From Betaproteobacteria bacterium (lineage in GTDB: Bacteria; Pseudomonadota; Gammaproteobacteria; Burkholderiales; Casimicrobiaceae): DNA of 64,000 nucleotides. The position numbers and the translations under genes were made by a program. Location: contig JADJWJ010000012.1 in NCBI GenBank assembly GCA_016716425.1, positions 1-64,000 of the forward strand. Direction: 5' to 3'. Under the pieces are notes generated by a model, which was given only the letters and a program-made list of their open reading frames with translations, did no database searches and had not been told where the DNA came from. This document shows, in pieces, positions 37,714 through 47,527 of this stretch; position 1 is the stretch's first letter, and the number at the start of each line of letters is the position of its first letter.

Positions 37714-40700
37714 ATGAACGACTCCTCCCGTCCGCCGCTCGTCTACAAGCCCGCCGCCAAGGTGCGCTTCGTCACGGCCGCGAGCCTGTTCGACGGCCAC
37801 GACGCGTCGATCAACATCATGCGGCGGATCCTGCAGGCGACCGGCTGCGAGGTCATCCACCTCGGGCACAACCGGTCGGTCGAGGAGATCGTCGACTGCG
37901 CGCTGCAGGAGGACGCGCATGGCATCGCCGTCTCGTCCTACCAGGGCGGCCACGTCGAGTACTTCAGATACATGATCGACCTCCTGCGTGAGCGCGGCGG
38001 CGCGCACGTCAAGGTATTCGGCGGTGGCGGCGGCGTCATCGTCCCCGAAGAGATCCGCGAGCTGCACGAGTACGGTGTGGCGCGCATCTTCTCGCCGGAG
38101 GACGGTCAGCGGCTCGGCCTGCAGGGGATGATCAACGAGATCGTCGCCGCGTGCGACGCCACGCCCGCGCAGCCGGCGCCCGTGTCGGCCGAGGCGCTCG
38201 CCAAGGGGGACCGCTTCGAGCGCACCAACGCGCTCGCGCGTACGATCTCCGCGCTGGAGAACGGCACGGCGCCCGACCAGCTGCGCGCCGCGCTGCACGC
38301 CGCCGCGGCGAAGTCCGGCGCGCCGTCGCTGGGCATCACCGGCACCGGCGGCGCCGGCAAGAGCTCGCTGACCGACGAGCTCGTGCGACGGTTCCGGCTC
38401 GACCAGGGCGACGCGCTGAAGATCGCGATCGTGTCGATCGACCCGTCGCGGCGTAAATCCGGCGGCGCGCTGCTCGGCGACCGCATCCGGATGAACGCGA
38501 TCGCGCACCCGCGCATCTACATGCGTTCGCTCGCCACGCGCGACGCCGGCAGCGAGGTTTCCCGCGCGCTGCCCGACGTGATCGCGGCGTGCAAGGCCGC
38601 CGGGCACGACCTCGTGATCGTCGAGACGTCGGGGATCGGGCAGGGCGACGCGGCGATCGTGCCGCTCACCGACGTCTCCCTCTACGTGATGACGCCCGAG
38701 TTCGGTGCGGCCTCGCAGCTCGAGAAGATCGACATGCTCGACTTCGCCGACTTCGTCGCGATCAACAAGTTCGACCGCAAGGGCGCGGCCGACGCGCTGC
38801 GCGACGTGCGCAAGCAGTTCCAGCGCAACCGCGAGGCGTGGAAGTCCGCGCCCGACGAGATGCCGGTGTACGGCACGATGGCCTCGCGCTTCAACGACGA
38901 CGGCGTGACGGCGCTCTACCAGGCCGTGGCGGCGAGGCTCGCGACGAAAGGGTTGCGGCTCGCTCCGGGCAAGCTGCCCGCGGTCGCGACGCGCCAGTCG
39001 ACGGCGCAGCACGCGGTCGTCCCGGCGGCGCGCGCGCGGTACCTCGCCGAGATCGCCGAAACGGTGCGCGGCTACCACGCATGGGCAGACGCGCAGGCGC
39101 GGCTCGCGCGCGAGCGGCAGCAGCTGACGGCGACGAAAGCCATGCTTTCGTCGCCGTCATCCTCGCGCAAGCGGGGATCCAGCGACGTCGACGATGCCCA
39201 AACGACACTGGGTCCCCGCCTTCGCGGGGACGACGTCATTCCGGCGATCGACGCACTGATCGCAGACCGCGATTCGAAGCTCGACGCGCGCGCGAAGAAG
39301 CTGCTCGACATGTGGCCGAAGACGAAGGCCGCGTACGCTGGCGACGAATACGTCGTGAAGATCCGCGACCGGGAGATCCGCACGGCGCTCACCACGACGT
39401 CGCTGTCGGGCACCAAGGTGCGCAAGGTCGCGCTGCCGAAGTACGCGGACGACGGCGAGGTCCTGCGCTGGCAGTTGCGCGAGAACGTCCCGGGCAGCTT
39501 CCCGTTCACCGCCGGCGTGTTCGCGTTCAAGCGCGAGAACGAGGACCCGACGCGGATGTTCGCGGGCGAGGGCGACCCGTTCCGCACCAACCGCCGCTTC
39601 CATCTGTTGGCCGACGGCATGCCGGCCAAGCGGCTGTCGACGGCGTTCGACTCGGTGACGCTGTACGGCAACGACCCGGCCGTGCGGCCCGACATCTACG
39701 GCAAGGTCGGCAACTCGGGGGTGTCGATCGCCACGCTGGACGACATGAAGGTGCTGTACGGGGGCTTCGACCTCTGCGCGCCGAACAACTCGGTGTCGAT
39801 GACGATCAACGGCCCGGCGCCGACGCTGCTCGCGATGTTCGTGAACACGGCGGTCGACCAGCAGCTCGACAAGTTCCGCGCCGACAACGGCCGCGAGCCG
39901 ACCGACGACGAGGCGGACAAGATCCGCGCCTGGACGCTCGCCACCGTGCGCGGCACCGTGCAGGCGGACATCCTCAAGGAGGACCAGGGGCAGAACACCT
40001 GCATCTTCTCGACGGAGTTCAGCCTGAAGGTGATGGGCGACATCCAGTCGTACTTCGTCCATCACAACCGTGAAGAACTTCTACTCGGTGTCGATCTCCG
40101 GCTACCACATCGCCGAGGCCGGCGCCAACCCGATCTCGCAGCTCGCGTTCACGCTGTCGAACGGCTTCACGTTCGTCGAGGCGTACCTGGCGCGCGGCAT
40201 GCACATCGACGACTTCGCGCCCAACCTGTCGTTCTTCTTCTCCTACGGCATGGACCCCGAGTACACGGTGATCGGCCGCGTCGCGCGCCGGATCTGGGCC
40301 GTCGCCATGAAGAACCGCTACGGCGCCAACGAGCGGTCGCAGAAGCTCAAGTTCCACTCGCAGACGTCGGGCCGCTCGCTGCACGCGCAGGAGATCGCGT
40401 TCAACGACATCCGCACGACGCTGCAGGCGCTGATCTCGACCTACGACAACACGAACTCGCTGCACACGAACGCCTACGACGAGGCGATCACGACGCCGAC
40501 CGAGGAGAGCGTGCGCCGCGCGATGGCGATCCAGCTCATCATCAACCGCGAATGGGGGCTCGCGAAGAACGAGAACCCGAATCAGGGGAGTTTCATCGTC
40601 GAGGAGCTGACGGACCTGGTCGAGGAGGCGGTGCTCAAGGAGTTCGAGGCGATTTCCGAGCGCGGCGGCGTGCTGGGTGCGATGGAGACCGGCTACCAGC

Positions 40701-41050
40701 GCGGCAAGATCCAGGAGGAGTCGCTGTACTACGAGCACCGGAAGCACGACGGCAGCTACCCGATCGTCGGCGTCAACACCTTCCGCAATCCGCACGGCGA
40801 TGCCGTGCCGCAGAAGATCGAGCTGGCGCGCTCGTCGGAGGAAGAGAAGCAGTCGCAATTGAAGCGCCTTGCCGACTTCCACGCGCGCAACGCGAAGGAC
40901 GCGCCGGCGGCGCTGGCGAAGCTGAAGCAGACCGTCATCGACAACGGCAACGTGTTCGCCGAGCTCGTGAACACGGTCCGCGTGTGCTCGCTCGGCCAGA
41001 TCACCAACGCGCTGTTCGAGGTCGGCGGGCAGTACCGGCGGAGCATGTAG
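37714..41050 (+). CDS. icmF: IcmF fused isobutyryl-CoA mutase, frameshifted and repeat-interrupted
   Basis: IcmF interconverts isobutyryl-CoA and n-butyryl-CoA using adenosylcobalamin and carries its own G-protein chaperone. Order: B12 domain (about 1-150, [19 protein letters not shown]), MeaI-like GTPase (P-loop [11 protein letters not shown] about 210-220, NKFDRKG about 350), linker, then mutase domain (from about 520, [47 protein letters not shown]). An extra C at about 40068 splits the frame: ...SYFVHHN | [10 protein letters not shown]. Corrected length is about 1111 residues, a little over the usual about 1090, matching a 26-codon palindromic repeat in the linker. Operator upstream suggests LiuR-like control. 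Confidence 0.92.
39129..39233. repeat. Palindromic repeat R3 plus hairpin, in frame inside icmF
   Basis: An R3 copy (39156-39233, 78 bases, 26 codons) has the stems of the intergenic copies (GTCATCC...GGATCCAG and CTGGGTCCCC...GGGGACGAC). It is preceded by a perfect 12-bp hairpin GGCGACGAAAGC/GCTTTCGTCGCC (39129-39155). Both are read through without a stop, adding a basic, low-complexity peptide ([19 protein letters not shown]) to the IcmF linker. Confidence 0.85.
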
Positions 41051-41051
41051 C

Positions 41052-41468
41052 GTGGCCGCGGCGCGCCACGCGGCGCTCCTGTGCGCGCTGGCGTTGGCCG
41101 CGCCGGCGGTGGCCGCGGGACCGGAGGCGCCCGACGTGTGCGCACTCGTGCCGGGCGCCGACGTCGCCGCCCGCGTCGGTGCGACGCTGGTCGCCGCGCG
41201 CAGCGTCAAGGCCGAGCCTGCCCGCAGCCGCTGCGTCTATCGCGTGCGCAAGAGCGGCGCCGAGCGCGCGTTCGTCGTCTGGTGGATGGCCGCCGACGAG
41301 TTCGAGGGCCTGCGCGCGGTGACCGACGACGCGAAGTCCGCGCGTGGCGTCGGCGATGCCGCCTACACGAAGTACGACCGCGACACGCGCCGCCACGGCA
41401 TCGTCGCCGTGCGCCGGAATCGGGCGCTGGTCGAGGTGACCGGCGAGGATCCGGCCGAGATCGGGTGA
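41052..41468 (+). CDS. Small exported hypothetical protein
   Basis: 138 residues from a GTG one base after the icmF stop. Signal peptide AAARHAALLCALALAAPAVA. The mature part has two cysteines likely to pair (DVCALVPGADVAARVG and RSRCVYRV) and a beta-rich core (AFVVWWMAADEFEGL), similar in layout to DUF3558-type exported proteins. Stop overlaps the next GTG. Function unknown. Confidence 0.65.
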   Translation: MAAARHAALLCALALAAPAVAAGPEAPDVCALVPGADVAARVGATLVAARSVKAEPARSRCVYRVRKSGAERAFVVWWMAADEFEGLRAVTDDAKSARGVGDAAYTKYDRDTRRHGIVAVRRNRALVEVTGEDPAEIG

Positions 41469-42460
41469 CGGATCGCTGCTGGCCGGACGCTGCGTTCGCG
41501 GCGCCTGCGCCGCGGTCGCGGTTCCGGGCGGCGCGTCCTTCCGGCTGCGACCGCACCGATGACTTCAGCCCCAACGCACGGCAGCGGAACGCCCGGAAAC
41601 GAGCGGCGCGTCCCATCGACGCCTCCACCGCCACCTTCGACGAGCAGGTCCTGCGCGCGTCCGCGACGACGCCGGTCCTGGTCGACTTCTGGGCGCCGTG
41701 GTGCGGGCCGTGCCGCGCGCTGACGCCCGTGCTCGAGCGCGTCGCGGCGGAATTCGCCGGCCGGATGACGCTGGTCAAGGTGAACTCCGACGAGGAACCG
41801 GAGATCGCCGCGCGCTACGGCGTGCGCGGGATTCCCAACTGCAAGCTCTTCGTCGACGGCAAGGTGGCCGACGAGTTCACCGGCGCGCTGCCGGAAGGGG
41901 CGGTCAGGTCGTTTCTCGAAGACGCCTTGCCGTCGCTGGCCGCGCCGCTGGTGGCCGCCGCCGAGGCGCACACGTCCGCGGGCGACTTCGCGGCGGCGCT
42001 GACTGTCCTCGAGCGGGCGCTCGCGGCCGCGCCGGACGACGAAGGCGCGCTGCTCGCGCAGATCGACGTGCTGCTCGCGTTGCGCCGAAGCGACGCCGCG
42101 AAGGCCGCCGTCGCGAAGCTGGAGGCGCGGGCGCGCCCGCTGCGCGATCCGCGGCGATTGGCGGCGCTGGCCGCGCGCGCCGCGCTCGCCGGCGACGCGA
42201 CGACCGATCTCGCGGCGCTCGCCCGCGCTGCCGCTGCGGACCCGGTGGACTGCGCGGCGAAGCTCGCCTACGCACGCGCGCTCGCTGCGGCGGGCGACTA
42301 CGAGCGTGCGCTGCCCGAGCTGCTCGCGATCGTCCGCGCCGACCGCAAGTTCGGCGACGACGCTGGCCGGCGCACGATGCTGACCGTGTTCGAGGCGCTG
42401 CCGGCGGACAGCGACCTCGCGCGGCGGTACCGGCGCGAGTTGGCGTCGGCGCTGAACTGA
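41465..42460 (+). CDS. CnoX/YbbN-type thioredoxin with TPR domain
   Basis: Thioredoxin domain with LVDFWAPWCGPCRALTPVLE and the cis-Pro loop GVRGIPNCKLFVDGK, followed by about 160 residues of TPR-like helices (AHTSAGDFAAALTVLERALA; YARALAAAGDYERALPELLA). CnoX is a chaperone-redoxin that protects cytosolic proteins from overoxidation and hands them to GroEL or DnaK. The GTG at 41465 overlaps the previous stop but gives an unusual 50-residue basic leader. The ATG at 41559 would fit better but is in another frame, so the true start is uncertain; the domain part from about 41625 is secure. Confidence 0.85.
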   Translation: MTDRCWPDAAFAAPAPRSRFRAARPSGCDRTDDFSPNARQRNARKRAARPIDASTATFDEQVLRASATTPVLVDFWAPWCGPCRALTPVLERVAAEFAGRMTLVKVNSDEEPEIAARYGVRGIPNCKLFVDGKVADEFTGALPEGAVRSFLEDALPSLAAPLVAAAEAHTSAGDFAAALTVLERALAAAPDDEGALLAQIDVLLALRRSDAAKAAVAKLEARARPLRDPRRLAALAARAALAGDATTDLAALARAAAADPVDCAAKLAYARALAAAGDYERALPELLAIVRADRKFGDDAGRRTMLTVFEALPADSDLARRYRRELASALN

Positions 42461-42507
42461 GCGCGCCGACCGCGCCGAATGCCGCGACCGGAAGCGGCAA
42501 CCGCGCG

Positions 42508-42840
42508 TCAGCGCGCGCGCTGCAGCGGGATGTCGATCCGCGGCTGCGCCGCGGTGTCGACCGTGCTGCGGTAGAGCAGCTTGTAGCCCTGCGACGCCTC
42601 GACCATGTAACGCCCGCGCGGCAGCTGCCGGAACACGAAGCTGCCGTCGTTGCCCGAAATCGCGAGGCGGATCGGCTGGTTGGTCGACCGCGGCGGCGTC
42701 AGCTTGACCTCGACACTCGGGATGCCCGCACGCGAGCCGGCGTCGAAGACGCGGCCGGTGACGTCGGCCGCGGATTGTCCCGCGACCGGGAGTGCGACGG
42801 CGACGAGCATGGCGGCGATGAGGCGAACGACGGAAGGCAT
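42508..42840 (-). CDS. Small exported carboxypeptidase-regulatory-like (prealbumin fold) protein
   Basis: 110 residues. Signal peptide PSVVRLIAAMLVAVALPVAG, then a single Ig/prealbumin-like domain: VTGRVFDAGSRAGIPSVEVK, NDGSFVFRQLPRGRYMVEAS. Such domains are structural or adhesive. 13 bases after the membrane protein gene upstream; likely one operon. Confidence 0.75.
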   Translation of the reverse strand: MPSVVRLIAAMLVAVALPVAGQSAADVTGRVFDAGSRAGIPSVEVKLTPPRSTNQPIRLAISGNDGSFVFRQLPRGRYMVEASQGYKLLYRSTVDTAAQPRIDIPLQRAR

Positions 42841-42853
42841 CGCCAATCCCGGG

Positions 42854-43411
42854 CTATTGGAACTCGGGTGGGACCGGCGGCACCGCGCTCGCGTAATCCG
42901 CCGTGATCGCGCTTTCCACCGGCGGGGGTGGCGGCCGGAACTTGACCTCGATCTCCTTCTGCTTGTCGGTGCGCGACGCATGCACCTGGTCGAGCACGCG
43001 GTCGCCCACGATCAGCAGCACCTTGTAGTCGTTCTGGTCGTTCTCGAAGTACGGGACGACGAGCTTGAAGTCGCCGCTCCTGCTCGGAACGTCGTTTGCC
43101 CGCGTGGCGTAGACGAACACCCTGTCGGCGGTGCTGTGCGCCAAGCCGTGGATGCGGACCGACTCGACCTTCACGTAGTCGGAGAGCTGGTTGATCGAGA
43201 CGATCGGATAGATGAGCGGCACGAACCCGAGGGCGAACAGCGCCAGCGCCGGGTAGTTGCTGGTGAACTTGCCGAGCGGGGTCTCGACCGAGATCGGCTG
43301 CTTCGACTCCTGGTCGAGATAGATCTTCTCGCGCCACAGCAGCCACATGCCACCCACGACCATCACGAAGCCGGCCAGGGCGACGAAGTAGTACAGGACA
43401 ATCCGTTCCAT
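42854..43411 (-). CDS. Two-helix membrane protein with periplasmic domain, unknown
   Basis: 185 residues. Helices at about 4-26 (IVLYYFVALAGFVMVVGGMW) and 52-70 (YPALALFALGFVPLIYPIV). A C-terminal domain of about 110 residues (VKVESVRIHGLAHSTADRVF, FKLVVPYFENDQNDYKVLL) follows. Ends with a Pro run and PPVPPEFQ. Family not recognised. Operon with the small exported protein downstream. Confidence 0.65.
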   Translation of the reverse strand: MERIVLYYFVALAGFVMVVGGMWLLWREKIYLDQESKQPISVETPLGKFTSNYPALALFALGFVPLIYPIVSINQLSDYVKVESVRIHGLAHSTADRVFVYATRANDVPSRSGDFKLVVPYFENDQNDYKVLLIVGDRVLDQVHASRTDKQKEIEVKFRPPPPPVESAITADYASAVPPVPPEFQ

Positions 43412-43486
43412 ACAGGCAAAGTCTAGGCCTGCGGCCGCCTCGTGTCCAGCGCATGCGGCCGGAAGCGGACCCCCCGTCTGCCGGCA

Positions 43487-43691
43487 CTACGCGCCGCGCG
43501 CCCCGGCACGCCCCAGCAGCAGCGCCCGCTCGCGGGCTTTGCGCGTCAACCCGGCGGCGCGCTCGCACTCGGCCCGGGCCTCGGCTTCGCGGCCGAGCCG
43601 GCGCAACAGGTCCCCGCGCACGCCAGGCAGCAGGTGGGACGACCCGAGCAGCGGCTCGTCGGTCAGCGTGTCGACTAGCGCGAACTCCGCT
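43487..43691 (-). pseudogene. C-terminal remnant of an ECF sigma factor (TPR/DUF6596-tailed type)
   Basis: The minus strand reads AEFALVDTLTDEPLLGSSHL, then LLPGVRGDLLRRLGREAEAR and ERAAGLTRKARERALLLGRA to a TAG at 43487-43489. This matches the end of sigma factors with a helical C-terminal tail (...ATRADLLRRLGR..EA...Y..A..L.....ER..L..R). The frame is closed just upstream by TAA at about 43692, and no sigma region 2 or 4 is found nearby, so only a tail of about 66 codons is left. The 145 bases beyond it, up to the next gene, hold no recognised feature. Confidence 0.55.
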
Positions 43692-43836
43692 TACGGAACG
43701 AATCCGGGCGACCGCGGACCCGACGGCGCGGCACGCCGATCGTCGATTCCATGCCGGCCGCCCCCCCGACGCGGCCGGTAGCGGGCCGATCGCCCGCTGT
43801 GATAGCTTGCGCATCAGCCCGACTCCGGAGGCGGCC

Positions 43837-44472
43837 GTGAAGACGATGACGCTGGTCGCGAAGCACCTGTACTTCGGGCTCGACCCGTTGCGGCTGCGCG
43901 ACGGCGCCGAGCGCGTGCTCGCGCGCGTTCCCGGCGAGGGCGGCCGGCTGCCGAAGGTCGGCCTGGACGCGCTCGCCGAGGGTCTCGAACTCGATCCGCG
44001 CGCCGGCCGGGCAATCGTCGACAAGATGGTCGCGGACGGCATGCTCGAGCCGCTGGCGCCCGACGCAACCGAGTATGTGCTTACTGACCGGTTTCGCGCG
44101 ATCGCGCAAGCGCGGATCGTCGAGCCGCTGCCCCGCGGCGACGCGCAGCAGCTGCTGACGCACTGCGCCGAGATCGCGGCCCGGTTCAACCGCAGCGCGA
44201 CACGCAACAAGTACGAGATCGCCGCCATGGCCGTCTACGGCGCCTACATGAGCCGGCTGACGGACCTGGCCGAACTGACGATCGGCATCACCGGGCGCCG
44301 CCGTCCGCCGGCGCTGCGCGCGCTGATCGGGCGCGCCACCGCGCAGACCGAGGGCACGGCCGCGATCCGCGCGATGTTCGAGCGGCGGTCGAGCTTCCTG
44401 CAGGTCGCGTTCTTCAAGCGGATCGCCGACATGCCGCGGCCGTTCAACGTCATCTTTCGCGCCGAGGGCTAG
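43837..44472 (+). CDS. Winged-helix protein with degenerate nucleotidyltransferase-like domain
   Basis: 211 residues from a GTG with ribosome site ccggaggcggcc. The first 85 residues look like a winged helix (LPKVGLDALAEGLELDPRAG, MVADGMLEPLAPDATEYVLT). Residues about 125-160 (NKYEIAAMAVYGAYMSRLTD, LAELTIGITGRR) mirror the minimal nucleotidyltransferase motif (VFGSY...DLDL), but the Gly-Ser becomes Gly-Ala and the Asp-x-Asp becomes Glu-x-Thr, so catalysis is unlikely. Both calls are my reading of short motifs. Function unknown. Confidence 0.5.
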   Translation: MKTMTLVAKHLYFGLDPLRLRDGAERVLARVPGEGGRLPKVGLDALAEGLELDPRAGRAIVDKMVADGMLEPLAPDATEYVLTDRFRAIAQARIVEPLPRGDAQQLLTHCAEIAARFNRSATRNKYEIAAMAVYGAYMSRLTDLAELTIGITGRRRPPALRALIGRATAQTEGTAAIRAMFERRSSFLQVAFFKRIADMPRPFNVIFRAEG

Positions 44473-44510
44473 CAGGCTGTTGAAATCCGCGCCAACATCC
44501 GATTCCCGGC

Positions 44511-44602
44511 GTCATCCCGAGCGAAACGAGGGATCTGCTTTCCCAGCGAAGCAGTGGCTTGCGCGAAAGCAGGTCCCTCTTCGCTCCGCTCATCGGGATG
44601 AC
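44511..44602. repeat. Dispersed palindromic repeat, family R2 (copy 2)
   Basis: GTCATCCCGAGCGAAACGAG... and ...CTCTTCGCTCCGCTCATCGG form the long arms; an inner GCTTTCCCAGCGAAGC/GCTTGCGCGAAAGC also pairs partly. Lies between two convergent genes. Confidence 0.8.
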
Positions 44603-44649
44603 ACCGTGAGAACTTCGACAGCCTGCCAGCGCGTCCCGGGCCGGCCGTT

Positions 44650-45387
44650 TCAGCCGTCCGCCCGGCCGTGGCACGCCTTGTACTTCTTCCCGCTGCCGCA
44701 CGGGCACGGCTCGTTGCGGCCGACCTTGGCCGCGCCGCGCGTCGCCGGCCGCCGCGGCCGCGAAATCTCCACCGCGTCGAGCACGCACGCGACCATCTCG
44801 TCGATCGCGTCGTCGAGGTCGGCGAGCGGCGCCTCGCGGTCGATCCGCTGCTGTTCGACGAGCCACTGCGCCGCGGCCGGACTCGTGTCCTCGGGATCGT
44901 GCGGCAGGTGGCGGAGCACGCCGGCGAGCACGTCCGCGAATTCGTGGTCGGCGTCGCAGAGCGTGCCAAGCGACGGGATCGCATCCAGCGCATACGCGAA
45001 TCCGCCCGCCCAGAACGCAAGCGCCGGGATGCCCGCCTTCCCCGCCAGCGGCGTGCCCGCGTCGTCCGTCAGCTCGAAGACGATCGGGTCGAACGGCTCG
45101 CGCGCGACGAGATACGCGGCGAGTTCGTTGTGGCGCCGCATCATGAGCGCCATCATGCGTTCGGCGGTCGCGGCGTCGGGCCACTCGATCGCACCGCCGT
45201 CCGCGGCGAGCACCTGCGGCAGCCAGGCGGACGGCAGCACGACGTCGGGTGCGAGCAGCACGCCGGCGAGAAAGCCGTCGAGCATCGCGACGTCGAACGG
45301 GCAGCGCTCCTCCGGGAAGGCGGCGAGCAGCCGGTCGAGTTCCTCGACTTCGGCGTCGGTCAGCGGCGTGCCGAGGTCACCGGTCAT
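44650..45387 (-). CDS. UPF0149 (YecA-like) protein with SEC-C zinc motif
   Basis: 245 residues. UPF0149 helical domain ([51 protein letters not shown]) followed by a SEC-C motif at the extreme C-terminus ([19 protein letters not shown]), which binds zinc as in SecA and YecA. YecA binds ribosomes and the chaperone network. Its ATG overlaps the stop of the upstream membrane gene (ATGA). Confidence 0.9.
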   Translation of the reverse strand: MTGDLGTPLTDAEVEELDRLLAAFPEERCPFDVAMLDGFLAGVLLAPDVVLPSAWLPQVLAADGGAIEWPDAATAERMMALMMRRHNELAAYLVAREPFDPIVFELTDDAGTPLAGKAGIPALAFWAGGFAYALDAIPSLGTLCDADHEFADVLAGVLRHLPHDPEDTSPAAAQWLVEQQRIDREAPLADLDDAIDEMVACVLDAVEISRPRRPATRGAAKVGRNEPCPCGSGKKYKACHGRADG

Positions 45388-46196
45388 CGCGCGCGCCGCA
45401 TCTCGGGGAGCATCACCTGCTCGAGCACGACGCGGTAGGGCTCGGCCGACACGTTCACGCCGCCCTGGAACGGCCGGTCGGTGACCGCGATGAAGTAGAC
45501 GACGAGCGCGATCGGCGAGGCCACCAGCACCGTGATCATCGTGTGCAGCGCCAGGCTGTCGAGGCGCAGCAGGAAGCACGACGAGATCGCGATCACGCCG
45601 AGCAGGACCACGGTGACCCACAGCGCGCCGGGCAGCGCCGTGTCCCCGGCCGCCTGCAGCCGCAGTCGGCGCGTCTCGAGGACCTTGTTGTACGCGTCGA
45701 GTGCGCGCGCGTGCAGGATCTTCTGGCCTTCGGTCGCCGGCTCGAAGGCGAAGAGCTCGCGCTGCACTTCGCTGATCGTCGTCAGCAGGCTGCCCGGCAC
45801 CTGTCCGCGCTGATGGAGCGGCCACTCCTCGTCGATCACGTAGCGCGTGTAGTCGACGAGGGCGCCCCGCGCCTTGTCGCGCAACGGCTGCGGATAGCCG
45901 GAGAGATCGTGGAACAGCACGGTGATCGCCGCCGCCTCGTGGCCGACGTTGTCCGCGGCGTCGACCGTGTTGCCCCAGACGGCGACGGCGGTCAGGCCCG
46001 CGGCCACCGCGTAGACGCCGATCAGCGCCGCGAGCAGGCCGGCGATCGCGCTGTTGTCCAGCTGCTCGTGCAGCCCGGTCCGGCGGACGCGTGCGGCAGA
46101 CAGCACGAGCCCGCCGACCGCGACGGCGATCGTCACCAGCGCGACGATGATCGCGAGCGTGGGCGAGGAGAGCGAATGGAACCAGGTCACGGACAC
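45384..46196 (-). CDS. DUF4239 (bestrophin-like) membrane protein
   Basis: About 270 residues from a GTG at 46196 (a second GTG at 46190). Helices at about 10-30 ([20 protein letters not shown]), 48-68 ([20 protein letters not shown]), and two near the C-terminus ([38 protein letters not shown]). The middle loop [20 protein letters not shown] and [15 protein letters not shown] are DUF4239 hallmarks; the fold resembles bestrophin channels. Coupled to the UPF0149 gene by a 4-base overlap. Confidence 0.78.
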   Translation of the reverse strand: MSVTWFHSLSSPTLAIIVALVTIAVAVGGLVLSAARVRRTGLHEQLDNSAIAGLLAALIGVYAVAAGLTAVAVWGNTVDAADNVGHEAAAITVLFHDLSGYPQPLRDKARGALVDYTRYVIDEEWPLHQRGQVPGSLLTTISEVQRELFAFEPATEGQKILHARALDAYNKVLETRRLRLQAAGDTALPGALWVTVVLLGVIAISSCFLLRLDSLALHTMITVLVASPIALVVYFIAVTDRPFQGGVNVSAEPYRVVLEQVMLPEMRRAR

Positions 46197-46269
46197 GGTT
46201 ACGGGTGGTGCGTGCCGCCATCTTAAACGGATCGCCGCGCGCCGCGCGAACGCGGCGCAACCCATGCGC

Positions 46270-47394
46270 TCACGTGCCGCCGCGCAGCAGCGTCCGCGCG
46301 AGATCGCGCCAGCCGTCGACCGAGGTGAGGCCCCGGTGGTGGAAGTAGACGGAGCGCGCGAGCGCGGCGAACGGGCGCGTCGCGAGCGCGGCGTCGACGA
46401 CCGCGTCGGGCGCGCCGATGTCGTGCAGCGCGCGCAACGCGCGCTTGCAGGCGTAACGCGGCCGCGTGCCGGCGAGCGCGTGCGCCGGCGGCGCCGCGCC
46501 CTCGTGCCGGTGGTCGGCGATCGCGTGCGCGGCCGCCCAGCCGGACGCGAGCGCCGTGTGAATGCCGCCCGCCGACAGCGGCGACACGAGCCCGGCGGCG
46601 TCGCCGACGAGCAGCACGCCGTCGCGCGCGAACGGCGCGACCGGCCCGCCGACCGGGATGAGTCCGCCACGCCGGCCGGTGCGCCGCGCCGCGTCGAAGG
46701 CGAAGAGCGACGCCACCTTCCGCTCGAACGCAGGCAGGTTCGGCACCGCGGGCCGCCGGCACGCGAGCCCCACCTGCGCGACGCCGTGCACGCCCGGCAC
46801 CACCCAGCCGATATAGCCGCGCGCGAGTGTGCGGTCGAGGAAGCAGTGCAGGCGATCGGGCTCGATGCCCGCCACGCCTTCGTACTCGGCCTCCACGCCG
46901 AGCAGGAACTCCGTATTGCGCCCGAGCCCGAATCCTGCGGCGACCGCCGAACGCGGGCCGTCGGCGCCGACGATGTCGCGCACGCGCTCGCCGCCGCCCG
47001 CGAGCACGAAGGCGTCCCCGTCCCGGCGCGCGCCGCGCCACGGGCGCGCGAACTGCATGCGCGCGCCGGCGCGGGCCGCCTCGCGCGCGAGCCAGCGCAT
47101 CAGCGCGGGCGTGTCGGTGGCGAGGAAGTAGTAACCGGCGGCGACGAGGTCGAGCGACGCCAGCGACGGCGCGTACAGCCGGACGCCGCGCACGCGGCGC
47201 GTGAGCGTCGCGGGAATCTCCCACCGCTCGGCGGCTTCCTTGACGACGAGTCCGGTGGTGTGCACGCGCTCTCCGGGCGCGTGCCTGCGGTCGAGCACCA
47301 GCACGGAGAGGCCGCGGCGCGCGGCGGCGCGCGCGCAGGCGAGGCCGGCGAAGCCGGCGCCCACGATCGCGACGTCGTAGTCCAGTGCACGCAT
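46270..47394 (-). CDS. FAD-dependent oxidoreductase, geranylgeranyl-reductase-like
   Basis: 374 residues. Dinucleotide motif VAIVGAGFAGLACARAA at the N-terminus, ribose Glu/Asp in VLVLDRR, GADGPRS (GD-type motif variant) in the middle, and VLLVGDAAGLVSPLSAGGIH near residue 265, the second FAD motif of the PHBH/geranylgeranyl reductase group. Members hydroxylate aromatics or reduce isoprenoid chains; the exact substrate is unclear. The ATG at 47394 gives the canonical start 8 residues before the Rossmann strand. Confidence 0.85.
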   Translation of the reverse strand: MRALDYDVAIVGAGFAGLACARAAARRGLSVLVLDRRHAPGERVHTTGLVVKEAAERWEIPATLTRRVRGVRLYAPSLASLDLVAAGYYFLATDTPALMRWLAREAARAGARMQFARPWRGARRDGDAFVLAGGGERVRDIVGADGPRSAVAAGFGLGRNTEFLLGVEAEYEGVAGIEPDRLHCFLDRTLARGYIGWVVPGVHGVAQVGLACRRPAVPNLPAFERKVASLFAFDAARRTGRRGGLIPVGGPVAPFARDGVLLVGDAAGLVSPLSAGGIHTALASGWAAAHAIADHRHEGAAPPAHALAGTRPRYACKRALRALHDIGAPDAVVDAALATRPFAALARSVYFHHRGLTSVDGWRDLARTLLRGGT

Positions 47395-47527
47395 CGCAGG
47401 CGGTTGTATCGCGCGCCCGGACGAACGTCCATGGGCGCGGACCGCGCGCCGCATGAGATCACCGCATTGACATCTTCCGCCCGGGCGCCGCCACGTTTGC
47501 GCGGCGGCCCGGTCGATGGCGGCGCCT

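Noticed and set aside
41559..41640. ATG at 41559 as the CnoX start
   Set aside because: It is out of frame with the thioredoxin domain; it would need an unproven indel, so the in-frame GTG is kept with a warning.
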